Source of the DNA: Selenomonadales bacterium
GTDB lineage: Bacteria > Bacillota > Negativicutes > RGIG982
Direction of reading: 5' to 3'
Assembly (NCBI GenBank): GCA_017390595.1
Contig: JAFPBC010000087.1
Location: 1 to 9,462, forward strand
Length of the DNA: 9,462 bases
Under the pieces are notes generated by a model that did no database searches, was not told the DNA's origin, and saw nothing but the letters and a program-made list of their open reading frames with translations. This document shows positions 1-5,705 of the stretch, piece after piece. The stretch's first letter is position 1. Each line of letters starts with the position of its first letter. The position numbers were made by a program, and so were the translations under genes.

Positions 1-98
1 AATGCAGAGATAAACACGCGATATCCCACACCGCCGACATTGACAAAACACGAATCGGCAAATGCATGACTGATCGTTCCTTCTACATATCCTATCAT
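1..98 (-). CDS. ruvA: Holliday junction branch migration protein RuvA, N-terminal fragment
   Basis: Only the first 32 codons are inside the window; the gene runs off the left edge. The protein begins MIGYVEGTISHAFADSCFVN and continues with VGGVGYRVFIS. This is the typical start of RuvA domain I, the OB-fold that binds four-way DNA junctions and recruits the RuvB motor. The ATG at 98-96 shares four bases (ATGA) with the ruvC stop codon. Its ribosome-binding site, GGGAGGA, lies inside the end of ruvC, so the two are translationally coupled. The order ruvC then ruvA is standard in bacteria that encode RuvC; ruvB would be expected next, outside the window. Identity is confident despite the short fragment, because both sequence and context agree. 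Confidence 0.93.
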   Translation of the reverse strand, partial: MIGYVEGTISHAFADSCFVNVGGVGYRVFISA

Positions 99-589
99 AA
101 TGTTCCTCCCCACATACGACTGTCCGCCGCGTGTGTCGTACAGATAGCCACCGCAAGCGCATCTGCCACATCGTCGGGATGCGGCGGTTTCGGCAGATTA
201 AGAAGCCGCGTCACCATATAGATGACCTGCTCTTTCGTCGCCTTACCGTAACCGACAACAGACTGCTTGACCTGAAGTGGTGTGAATTCTCTGATCGGCA
301 CATCGTTTTCCGCCGCCGTCAATAGGATCACACCGCGTGCCTGTCCGACCGATATCGCCGTTGTAACATTCTTGTTAAAAAACAATTGCTCTACGCCAAT
401 GATATCGGGCTTATACTCGGCTATCAGTTGATTCAATCCCTCGTGTATCCGGAGCAAACGCTGTTCGGGTGCCATCTTCGCAGGTGTCGTGATCGCACCG
501 TAATGAACAGCCCTAAGTCTCGTTCCATTTAGTTCTACCAATCCATACCCGCAGATCGCAGTCCCCGGGTCTATACCCAATGCTAACAC
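95..589 (-). CDS. ruvC: Crossover junction endodeoxyribonuclease RuvC
   Basis: RuvC is the Holliday-junction resolvase: a dimeric, Mg-dependent nuclease that cuts two opposing strands of the junction held by RuvAB. The 164-residue product is close to the usual length (E. coli 173). All four acidic catalytic residues of the RNase H-like fold are visible: Asp7 in LGIDPG, Glu67 in GVEQLFF, and Asp140 and Asp143 in HPDDVADALAVA. The start is GTG at 589, with AGGAG six bases upstream; the protein reads MLALGIDPGT, which matches the family start. The stop overlaps the ruvA start. It lies downstream of the bofC-like gene but is separated from it by a terminator, and a TTGACA box in the gap suggests its own promoter. 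The gene looks intact. Confidence 0.97.
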   Translation of the reverse strand: MLALGIDPGTAICGYGLVELNGTRLRAVHYGAITTPAKMAPEQRLLRIHEGLNQLIAEYKPDIIGVEQLFFNKNVTTAISVGQARGVILLTAAENDVPIREFTPLQVKQSVVGYGKATKEQVIYMVTRLLNLPKPPHPDDVADALAVAICTTHAADSRMWGGTL

Positions 590-619
590 AGAATTCTCCT
601 CTTATTTGCATTTAACCTA

Positions 620-649
620 AACGTATTTATTCCCCATCTTTCGTGTCAA
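620..649 (-). promoter_or_regulatory. Candidate sigma-A promoter for ruvC-ruvA
   Basis: A perfect -35 box, TTGACA (minus strand, 649-644), is followed after 18 bp by TACGTT (625-620), a weak -10 match. It lies about 30 bp upstream of the ruvC GTG and just downstream of the terminator of the preceding gene, where a promoter is needed. The -35 box is solid; the -10 assignment is uncertain. Confidence 0.45.
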
Positions 650-660
650 ATCCTTCTTTC

Positions 661-693
661 GACAAAAAGAAAACACCGCTTTTTCCGCGGTGT
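661..693 (-). terminator. Rho-independent terminator of the bofC-like gene
   Basis: On the minus strand, ACACCGC and GCGGTGT form a perfect 7-bp GC-rich stem with the loop GGAAAAA, followed by TTTCTTTTT. The first stem base is also the last base transcribed of the TGA stop region at 693. It should separate the bofC-like gene from ruvC. Confidence 0.85.
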
Positions 694-1223
694 CACCGTG
701 CCTCCAGTCCTTCCAGGATACGCAGTTTTTCTTCCTCTGACCGAAACGGTATCCCGACTTTAAGTGCCTCTTGCGCCTCTTCTATGAGCATCGTCGTATC
801 GAGCGTCAAATTCTCTTTCAAGATCGCATCCTCATTCGGTTTTCCGTAATAGATACCTACGATACCGTCCCGCATTCCTACAAACTGCTCTTTTTTATGT
901 TCCTTGCATACATCATCAACAGCTATCTGAAGTGCAACGACATCCTTATCAAACGATGTGATCTGCCATTCACGGTAGAGCTCGGCGACCTCATCTCGTG
1001 TCATGCCGACAACCTTTGAAGATGCCTTCTCTCGCATCACCTCCGACTCCTTACAAGCTCGATAATAGATTGTCTGTTCAAACATCGTATTTTCTCCGAC
1101 ACGCTCATTCGTCTGCCCGATAGGCATATCGACATCGGGCCTGTCTACACTTCCCGTCATCATCCACAGCGAACACATCACCATACAGAAGCAAACCGCC
1201 ATTGTCAGATATCGATCTTTCAT
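693..1223 (-). CDS. BofC C-terminal domain-containing protein (membrane-anchored or secreted)
   Basis: This 176-residue protein has a short charged start (MKDR), one hydrophobic segment at about 6-22 that acts as a signal or anchor, a linker to about 70, and a C-terminal domain at about 70-176. The C-terminal domain shares the pattern of Bacillus BofC: a W near 86, VDD at 102-104, then FVGMRDGIVGIYYGKP (114-129) and GIPFRSEEEKLRILEGLE at the end. In Bacillus, BofC is exported into the intermembrane space of the forespore and restrains SpoIVB protease; bofC lies beside ruvAB there, as here. The role in this organism is unknown, since sporulation cannot be judged from the window. The ATG at 1223 is chosen because AAGGGGGAG precedes it; an in-frame upstream extension to 1322 lacks a ribosome-binding site. 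The family call is from remembered sequence pattern plus synteny. Confidence 0.78.
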   Translation of the reverse strand: MKDRYLTMAVCFCMVMCSLWMMTGSVDRPDVDMPIGQTNERVGENTMFEQTIYYRACKESEVMREKASSKVVGMTRDEVAELYREWQITSFDKDVVALQIAVDDVCKEHKKEQFVGMRDGIVGIYYGKPNEDAILKENLTLDTTMLIEEAQEALKVGIPFRSEEEKLRILEGLEAR

Positions 1224-1271
1224 CACGTCTCCCCCTTCCGCCTTATACCAAGCGTGTGCAATAACAAAATA

Positions 1272-1277
1272 TTTATA
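1272..1277 (-). promoter_or_regulatory. Possible -10 box for the bofC-like gene
   Basis: TATAAA on the minus strand lies about 50 bp upstream of the ATG at 1223. No good -35 box is seen at 16-18 bp; the expected position falls on or next to the 12-bp palindrome at 1297-1308. The assignment is weak. Confidence 0.25.
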
Positions 1278-1296
1278 CATGAAAAGCAAATTACGG

Positions 1297-1308
1297 AAGA
1301 ATATTCTT
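1297..1308. repeat. 12-bp perfect palindrome between divergent promoters
   Basis: AAGAATATTCTT reads the same on both strands. It lies 7 bp upstream of the -35 box of the macrodomain promoter and about where the -35 box of the bofC-like gene should be. This is a plausible operator for a dimeric regulator, but the AT-rich composition makes chance occurrence possible. Confidence 0.35.
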
Positions 1309-1315
1309 TCAGTAA

Positions 1316-1344
1316 TATACACACCGCGTAAAATATGATATAAT
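1316..1344 (+). promoter_or_regulatory. Extended -10 sigma-A promoter for the macrodomain-sufC-sufB operon
   Basis: TGATATAAT (1336-1344) is a perfect extended -10 element. TATACA (1316-1321) is a 4/6 -35 match at the ideal 17-bp spacing. Transcription should begin near 1351, which would place an ATG at 1353 right at the RNA end and supports the downstream start at 1383. Confidence 0.8.
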
Positions 1345-1382
1345 TATTCGGTATGTATAGCATTGCAAAATCGGAGGCATTT

Positions 1383-1901
1383 ATGAAACAGCGAATTTCA
1401 GTCATACAAGCCGATATTACAACGCTGACGGTCGATGCGATCGTCAACGCAGCCAACACAACACTGCTCGGCGGCGGTGGTGTCGACGGTGCGATCCATC
1501 GTGCGGCAGGCCCCAGACTGCTTGAAGAATGTCGCAGCCTAAATGGTTGTCCGACAGGTGAAGCAAAGATAACACGCGGTTATCAGCTCCCCGCAAAGTA
1601 TGTCATCCATACACCCGGCCCGATATGGCGCGGCGGTACGAACAGAGAAGCCGAACTTCTCTCGAACTCTTATCGCAATTCGCTTGAGCTGGCAGTCACT
1701 CATGACTGCAAAACGATCGCCTTCCCGTCGATCAGTACGGGAGTATATCGTTTTCCGCTCGAATTGGCGGCCTCGATCGCACTCTATACGATAATCGATT
1801 TTTTAAACGAAAACGACACGATCGAACAAGTCTACATAGCGGCGTTTGATTCCGTAACGAAAGAAGTCTATCAAACGGAACTCGAAACACAGCTTCCATA
1901 A
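1383..1901 (+). CDS. Macrodomain O-acetyl-ADP-ribose deacetylase (YmdB/MacroD type)
   Basis: The predicted enzyme removes acetyl from O-acetyl-ADP-ribose or mono-ADP-ribose from acidic residues, a cytoplasmic role. The 172-residue protein is a single macrodomain and resembles E. coli YmdB throughout: VIQADIT (7-13), VDAIVNAAN (17-25), GGGGVDGAIHRAAG (30-43), CPTGEAKIT (56-64), HTPGPIWRGG (76-85) and SISTGVYRFP (116-125). Asn25 and Asp35, the catalytic pair reported for YmdB, and Tyr122 in the phosphate-binding loop are present. The ATG at 1383 is chosen because GGAGG sits six bases before it; an in-frame ATG at 1353 lacks a ribosome-binding site and is near the predicted transcript start. Only 27 bp separate it from sufC with no terminator, so the genes are probably co-transcribed. 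Substrate in vivo is unknown. Confidence 0.92.
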   Translation: MKQRISVIQADITTLTVDAIVNAANTTLLGGGGVDGAIHRAAGPRLLEECRSLNGCPTGEAKITRGYQLPAKYVIHTPGPIWRGGTNREAELLSNSYRNSLELAVTHDCKTIAFPSISTGVYRFPLELAASIALYTIIDFLNENDTIEQVYIAAFDSVTKEVYQTELETQLP

Positions 1902-1928
1902 GAAATATCAGATAAGGTGGGAAAATCC

Positions 1929-2663
1929 ATGTTAGAATTGAAAAATCTTTCGTTCCAGGTAGAGACAGAGAACGGCAAGAAAGATATTCTCAAAAACATC
2001 AACTTGACATTAAACGATAACGAACTCGTCGTTATCACAGGCCCGAACGGCAGTGGTAAATCGACGCTCGCCAAGATCATCATGGGTATCGAAAAACAGA
2101 CGTCGGGTCAGATCCTTTTCAACGGCATCGACATCTCCGACTACTCCATCACCGAACGTGCCCGTCTCGGTTTCGGCTTCGCTCTCCAGCAGCCTGTTCG
2201 CTTCAAAGGCATCACGGTCAAAGACCTCATCATGCTTGCAAGTCAGAACAAAGAATTGACTGTTGACAAAGCGTGCGCCTACCTCTCCGAAGTAGGTCTC
2301 TGCGCGAACGAATACATCAACCGCGAAGTCAATGCCAGCCTCTCGGGCGGTGAGCTCAAACGTATCGAGATCGCGACTGTTCTTGCAAGACAGACAGCCC
2401 TCTCCATCTTCGACGAGCCGGAAGCAGGTATCGACCTCTGGAGCTTCAACAACCTTATCGATGTATTCCAGCGTATCCATGACAAGCACGAAGGTTCCAT
2501 CTTGATCATCTCGCACCAAGAACGTATCCTCAACGTAGCCGACCGCATCATCGTCGTCGCAGGTGGCGAAGTACAGTCGAGCGGTACGCACGAAGAGATC
2601 ATGCCTGAATTGATGCGCAGAGCAGACGGTTGCGGCTGCAGCTTGAAAAGGGGGAAAAAATGA
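1929..2663 (+). CDS. sufC: Fe-S cluster assembly ATPase SufC (SMS-type SmsC)
   Basis: This ABC-type ATPase energises a SufB/SufD-family scaffold during Fe-S cluster assembly in the cytoplasm; it is not a transporter. The 244-residue protein shows Walker A GPNGSGKST (38-46), a Q-loop at 87-88, the signature LSGGELKRIEIA (138-149), Walker B SIFDEPEAGID (159-169) and the H-loop SHQ (195-197). The C-terminal tail carries a Cys-Gly-Cys (235, 237) before basic residues. The ATG at 1929 follows AAGGTGG by eight bases; an in-frame GTG at 1917 lies within that ribosome-binding site and is not used. The stop overlaps the sufB-like start (ATGA). No sufS, sufU or sufA lies nearby, so the pair resembles the two-gene SMS systems of archaea and anaerobic Firmicutes. 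A generic SufC label would also fit. Confidence 0.93.
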   Translation: MLELKNLSFQVETENGKKDILKNINLTLNDNELVVITGPNGSGKSTLAKIIMGIEKQTSGQILFNGIDISDYSITERARLGFGFALQQPVRFKGITVKDLIMLASQNKELTVDKACAYLSEVGLCANEYINREVNASLSGGELKRIEIATVLARQTALSIFDEPEAGIDLWSFNNLIDVFQRIHDKHEGSILIISHQERILNVADRIIVVAGGEVQSSGTHEEIMPELMRRADGCGCSLKRGKK

Positions 2664-3583
2664 TGGATCAGAACGAAAAAAATATCTTAAAGATCGTTGC
2701 CGACATGGACGAAGTTCCGACAGGCACAGCATATAACATCCGTTCCAACTGCGGTTGCAGTGGTCGTAACTCGACAGAAAACATCAAGATCGAAAACAAA
2801 ACAGACAAACCGGGTATCGACATCATCGTTAAACCGGGTACGAAAAACGAAGTCGTCATGATCCCTGTCGTCATCACTGAAAGCGGTGTCGAAGATCTCG
2901 TATACAACGACTTCTTCATCGGCGAAGATACCGACATCACCATCATCGCAGGCTGCGGTATCCACAACTGCGGCGACAACAAATCCCAGCATGACGGTAT
3001 CCACACGTTCTACCTCAAAAAGAACGCACGTGTCAAATATATCGAAAAACATTACGGCGAAGCAGACGGTCGTGGCGAAAATGTCCTCAACCCTGTTACT
3101 GTCATCAACATGGACGAAGACAGCTACATGGAAATGGACACCGTACAGATCAAAGGCGTAGACTCCACCACTCGTGACACACAAGCAACGCTCAAAGATA
3201 ACGCAACGCTCATCGTCAAAGAAAAACTCCTCACTGATGGTGTACAGTACGCAAAAACAGACTTCGTCATCAATCTTGACGGCGAAAATTGCAGTACGCA
3301 CGTTGTATCCCGTTCCGTTGCCAAAGGCGAGTCGAAACAATACTTCGTCTCCAACGTCATCGGCAACAACAAATGCATGGGTCACACCGAATGTGATGCC
3401 ATCATCATGGACAACGCCATCGTCCATGCCAAACCAGAGATCGTTGCCAACCATATCGATGCCAGCCTCATCCACGAAGCTGCTATCGGTAAAATCGCAG
3501 GTGAACAGATCATGAAACTGATGACACTCGGTCTTACCGAAGAAGAAGCACAACAGCAGATCGTCAACGGTTTCTTGAAATAA
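2660..3583 (+). CDS. SufB/SufD-family Fe-S scaffold (SMS-type SmsB)
   Basis: This partner of SufC forms the beta-helix scaffold on which Fe-S clusters are built. The 307-residue protein is much shorter than E. coli SufB (495), lacking the long N-terminal helical part, as in SmsB proteins. Landmarks are NIRSNCGCSGRNSTENI (26-42), AGCGIHN (97-103), SQHDGIH (109-115), EKHYGE (129-134), GVDSTTRDT (166-174), SRSVAK (217-222), GHTECDAIIMD (241-251), HEAAIGKIAGEQ (272-283) and the terminal VNGFLK. The conserved HEA motif is present, but the position of SufB's catalytic cysteine in CGAHT seems to be alanine (Ala253, in NAIVHA). Cysteines occur at 31, 33, 99, 104, 211, 239 and 245. The start at 2660 follows AAGGGGG; a second ATG at 2663 is equally possible. 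A TTG at 2630 is inside sufC and unlikely. Confidence 0.92.
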   Translation: MMDQNEKNILKIVADMDEVPTGTAYNIRSNCGCSGRNSTENIKIENKTDKPGIDIIVKPGTKNEVVMIPVVITESGVEDLVYNDFFIGEDTDITIIAGCGIHNCGDNKSQHDGIHTFYLKKNARVKYIEKHYGEADGRGENVLNPVTVINMDEDSYMEMDTVQIKGVDSTTRDTQATLKDNATLIVKEKLLTDGVQYAKTDFVINLDGENCSTHVVSRSVAKGESKQYFVSNVIGNNKCMGHTECDAIIMDNAIVHAKPEIVANHIDASLIHEAAIGKIAGEQIMKLMTLGLTEEEAQQQIVNGFLK

Positions 3584-3590
3584 GACATAC

Positions 3591-3623
3591 AAAAGCCGAA
3601 CAGGAACTTCCTGTTCGGCTTTT
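3591..3623. terminator. Bidirectional terminator between sufB-like gene and rbgA
   Basis: Two 16-base arms, AAAAGCCGAACAGGAA (3591-3606) and TTCCTGTTCGGCTTTT (3608-3623), are perfect inverted repeats around one base; the effective loop is about five bases. A-runs on the left and T-runs on the right let it act in both directions, closing the plus-strand operon and the convergent rbgA gene. Confidence 0.95.
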
Positions 3624-3637
3624 ATTGTATCTTTATC

Positions 3638-4591
3638 TTACTTTGTCTCTTCGGTCATAGCACATTCCGCAGAGACTGCTTCTTCTGTCTTTTCTTCTGC
3701 CTTCTCTTCTACTGCGCTTTTGCATTTATCGAGGGTAAATCCGCCAAGCTTACCACTGCGGAATTCGGTAAGCAGAAGTCGACGTACTTTTTCGTCATCG
3801 ATCTTACCGCCCGCACGGAGACAACCGCGTTTGCGCGCGATGGCTTCGAGGACTTCGTAGCCCGTCTCGGGAAGCGGAAGCGTCAACTTATAACGCGCAG
3901 CTAATCTGTCAGGATACTCTGTGCGGAGATAATCGACAAACAGCTCCATCAAAAGCTCGCCATCGTATACTTCGTCATTGATGGCACCGCTGACAGCAAG
4001 ATGGAATCCTTTTTCGGGATCTTCGAACTTCGGCCAGAGCACACCCGGCGTATCGAGAAGCTCAAGCGTCTTGCTGATCTTGATCCATTGTTTACCGCGC
4101 GTTACACCCGGTTTGTCGGCCGTTTTTACGACGGCACTACCCTGCAGGCGATTGATGAGAGACGATTTCCCAACGTTCGGGATACCGAGGATCATCGCGC
4201 GAACAGCACGTACTTTGATGCCTTTGGCTTTCAAGTGATTGATCTTAGCCGCGGCAAGCTTCTCTACTTGTGCGATAAGTTGTTTGATACCTTTACCTGT
4301 CATAGAGTCGATCGCAACGACAGGGATACCCTGACGACGGAAACAAGCGATCCATGCTTTTGTATGTTCTTCTTCTGCCAAATCGGCTTTATTAAGAACG
4401 ATGACTTTCGGCTTATTCTCTATGAGACTGCCGATCATCGGGTTCGAACTGCTGACGGGGATACGCGCATCGAGAAGTTCGATGACAACATCAACGAGCT
4501 TCAAATTCTCCTTGATCATGCGCTGTGCTTTCGTCATATGTCCCGGGAACCATTGTATCGTTAAATTATTTTTCTTTTCGATTTCTGCCAT
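3638..4591 (-). CDS. rbgA: Ribosome biogenesis GTPase RbgA (YlqF)
   Basis: RbgA is a circularly permuted GTPase needed for late maturation of the 50S subunit, where it binds pre-50S particles. The 317-residue protein has the FPGHMTKA motif with the conserved His18, then G4 NKAD (67-70), G5-like SMTGKG (96-101), G1 GIPNVGKSS (136-144), the G2 threonine in KPGVTRG (160-166) and G3 DTPG (180-183), in the permuted order G4-G5-G1-G2-G3. A C-terminal helical domain follows. The last 27 or so residues are rich in Glu, Ala and Lys and extend beyond the B. subtilis protein (282 residues). The ATG at 4591 is preceded by a full AAGGAGGT. The in-frame extension upstream to 4639 contains the palindromic leader and is not coding. 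The gene has its own promoter and convergent terminator. Confidence 0.95.
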   Translation of the reverse strand: MAEIEKKNNLTIQWFPGHMTKAQRMIKENLKLVDVVIELLDARIPVSSSNPMIGSLIENKPKVIVLNKADLAEEEHTKAWIACFRRQGIPVVAIDSMTGKGIKQLIAQVEKLAAAKINHLKAKGIKVRAVRAMILGIPNVGKSSLINRLQGSAVVKTADKPGVTRGKQWIKISKTLELLDTPGVLWPKFEDPEKGFHLAVSGAINDEVYDGELLMELFVDYLRTEYPDRLAARYKLTLPLPETGYEVLEAIARKRGCLRAGGKIDDEKVRRLLLTEFRSGKLGGFTLDKCKSAVEEKAEEKTEEAVSAECAMTEETK

Positions 4592-4604
4592 GGGTACCTC
4601 CTTC

Positions 4605-4622
4605 GATGCGATCGATCGCATC
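4605..4622. repeat. 18-bp perfect palindrome in the rbgA leader
   Basis: GATGCGATCGATCGCATC is fully self-complementary. It lies between the predicted rbgA transcription start (about 4643) and the AAGGAGGT ribosome-binding site, ending one base from it. As RNA it can fold into a 7-bp stem with a UCGA loop; as DNA it could be an operator. No matching family is recognised. Confidence 0.7.
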
Positions 4623-4649
4623 TGCCAAATCATAGTCATATATTTTATT

Positions 4650-4658
4650 ATTATACCA
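4650..4658 (-). promoter_or_regulatory. Extended -10 promoter for rbgA
   Basis: TGGTATAAT on the minus strand is a perfect extended -10 element (TGnTATAAT). No good -35 box is found at 16-18 bp, which extended -10 promoters tolerate. It lies between the lepB terminator and rbgA, 59 bp upstream of the ATG, and predicts a leader of about 50 nt. Confidence 0.7.
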
Positions 4659-4705
4659 TATTTATATCAAATCGCCTACTGACGAGAATTGTCATAGTGA
4701 ATAGA

Positions 4706-4734
4706 AAAATCGGCAGATATGCTCTGCCGATTTT
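4706..4734 (-). terminator. Rho-independent terminator after lepB
   Basis: AAAATCGGCAGA (minus 4734-4723) pairs perfectly with TCTGCCGATTTT (4717-4706) around a 5-base loop, and the run of T continues. It begins four bases after the lepB stop codon and ends the rplS-lepB transcript ahead of rbgA. Confidence 0.92.
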
Positions 4735-4737
4735 GTT

Positions 4738-5271
4738 TTACGGTAACATTTTCAGGCTGTCAAGCGGCCAGAATACCATCATTGCTTTCCCTTTTACCAT
4801 ATCGAGCGGCAGGAAGCCTACACCGCGGAAACGGCTGTCTTCCGAGTTGTTACGGTTGTCGCCCATAACGAAGATATGACCGCGCGGGATGGTGCGTTTC
4901 GGGAAGGTGCTGAGAGTCGGTTCTAAGATATACGGTTCGTCCAACAATTCGTCATTCAAATAGACTTTGTTGTCTTTGATCTCGATCGTATCACCTTCAA
5001 CGCCGATAACACGTTTGATAAAATCGCGTTTCGGGTCGCGCGGATACTTGAATACGAGGATCTCACCACGTTCCGGTTCACGGAAACGATAGATGAATTT
5101 GTTGACGACGAGACGTTCTTGGCTGACCAAGGTCGGCAACATGGACGGACCTTCTACCAAGTACAATTCAACGATGAAGAAACGAATAAAACAAGCCAAT
5201 ACGACTGCGATCAGAATAGAGATCGTCCATTCTTTGACTTGGGTACCAATGCCGGACTCAGGTTTATTCAT
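4738..5271 (-). CDS. lepB: Signal peptidase I
   Basis: This membrane serine protease cleaves signal peptides from exported proteins on the outer face of the cytoplasmic membrane. The 177-residue protein has a cytoplasmic N-terminus, one membrane segment at about 15-34, then box B GPSMLPTL with catalytic Ser43, box D DFIKRVIG with the general-base Lys86, and box E GDNRNNSEDSR (138-148). The short length is typical of Gram-positive-type enzymes with little between boxes D and E. The ATG at 5271 has GGAAGGAAG five bases upstream. It follows rplS at a 74-bp distance that contains a UUCG hairpin. Placement between rplS and rbgA is common in Firmicutes. Confidence 0.96.
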   Translation of the reverse strand: MNKPESGIGTQVKEWTISILIAVVLACFIRFFIVELYLVEGPSMLPTLVSQERLVVNKFIYRFREPERGEILVFKYPRDPKRDFIKRVIGVEGDTIEIKDNKVYLNDELLDEPYILEPTLSTFPKRTIPRGHIFVMGDNRNNSEDSRFRGVGFLPLDMVKGKAMMVFWPLDSLKMLP

Positions 5272-5312
5272 AATAACTTCCTTCCTGACGACTTTGTGTA
5301 GATATAAGAACA

Positions 5313-5332
5313 GGGACTGTCGAAACAGTCCC
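5313..5332 (-). terminator. UUCG-loop hairpin between rplS and lepB (possible attenuating terminator)
   Basis: On the minus strand GGGACTGT pairs with ACAGTCCC over 8 bp, closing a TTCG tetraloop, which is exceptionally stable in RNA. The following TGTTCTTATATC is only moderately T-rich, so termination may be partial. It could also stabilise the 3' end of rplS mRNA and lower lepB expression relative to rplS. Confidence 0.6.
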
Positions 5333-5345
5333 CATTATCATCTGC

Positions 5346-5687
5346 TTATCGTCTTTCTTTGATACGTGCAGCTTTACCCGTGAGGTTTCTCAAGTAGTAG
5401 AGTTTTGCACGGCGAACGATACCGCGACGAACTACATCAATTTTTTCCAAACGCGGGGAATGTACCGGGAACGTACGTTCTACGCCGATACCGTAGGACA
5501 CTCTGCGAACCGTGAACGTTTCGCGAACACCGCTGGATTTACGATTGATAACAACACCTTCGAACATCTGTACGCGTTCGCGGTTACCTTCGACAACTTT
5601 AACATGTACACGAACCGTGTCCCCCGGTCTGAATGCCGGAATGTCCTGGCGAAGTTGTTCTTTTTCCAATGCTTCAATAATATTCAT
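5346..5687 (-). CDS. rplS: 50S ribosomal protein L19
   Basis: L19 is located at the 30S-50S interface of the ribosome. The 113-residue length is normal. The sequence contains FRPGDTVRVHVKVVEGNRER (19-38), QMFEGVVINRKSSGVRETFT (40-59), RRVSYGIGVERTFPVHSP (61-78) and RRAKLYYLRNLTGKAARIKE near the end, all typical of the family. The ATG at 5687 is preceded by AGGAGG with seven-base spacing. Although it follows trmD in the conserved operon order, a 191-bp gap with a strong promoter and a folded leader indicates independent control, as expected for a ribosomal protein made in larger amounts than TrmD. Confidence 0.98.
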   Translation of the reverse strand: MNIIEALEKEQLRQDIPAFRPGDTVRVHVKVVEGNRERVQMFEGVVINRKSSGVRETFTVRRVSYGIGVERTFPVHSPRLEKIDVVRRGIVRRAKLYYLRNLTGKAARIKERR

Positions 5688-5705
5688 TTGTTTTCCTCCT
5701 TATTT

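Noticed and set aside
1353..1382. ATG at 1353 as the macrodomain start
   Set aside because: It is at the predicted transcription start with no ribosome-binding site; GGAGG precedes the ATG at 1383, and that start aligns with YmdB.
1223..1459. A minus-strand frame across the divergent promoter region with hydrophobic residues
   Set aside because: It overlaps the macrodomain gene start and both promoters, and runs against the well-supported starts.
2687..3592. A 301-codon open frame on the minus strand opposite the sufB-like gene, and a 240-codon one (2010-2732) opposite sufC
   Set aside because: They mirror the sense genes, whose codons mostly end in C and rarely create antisense stops. The translations are rich in Val, Asp and Phe with no domain, and no ribosome-binding site fits.
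4001..4564. A 187-codon plus-strand frame opposite rbgA
   Set aside because: It is antisense to an intact GTPase gene; no ribosome-binding site or recognisable motif.
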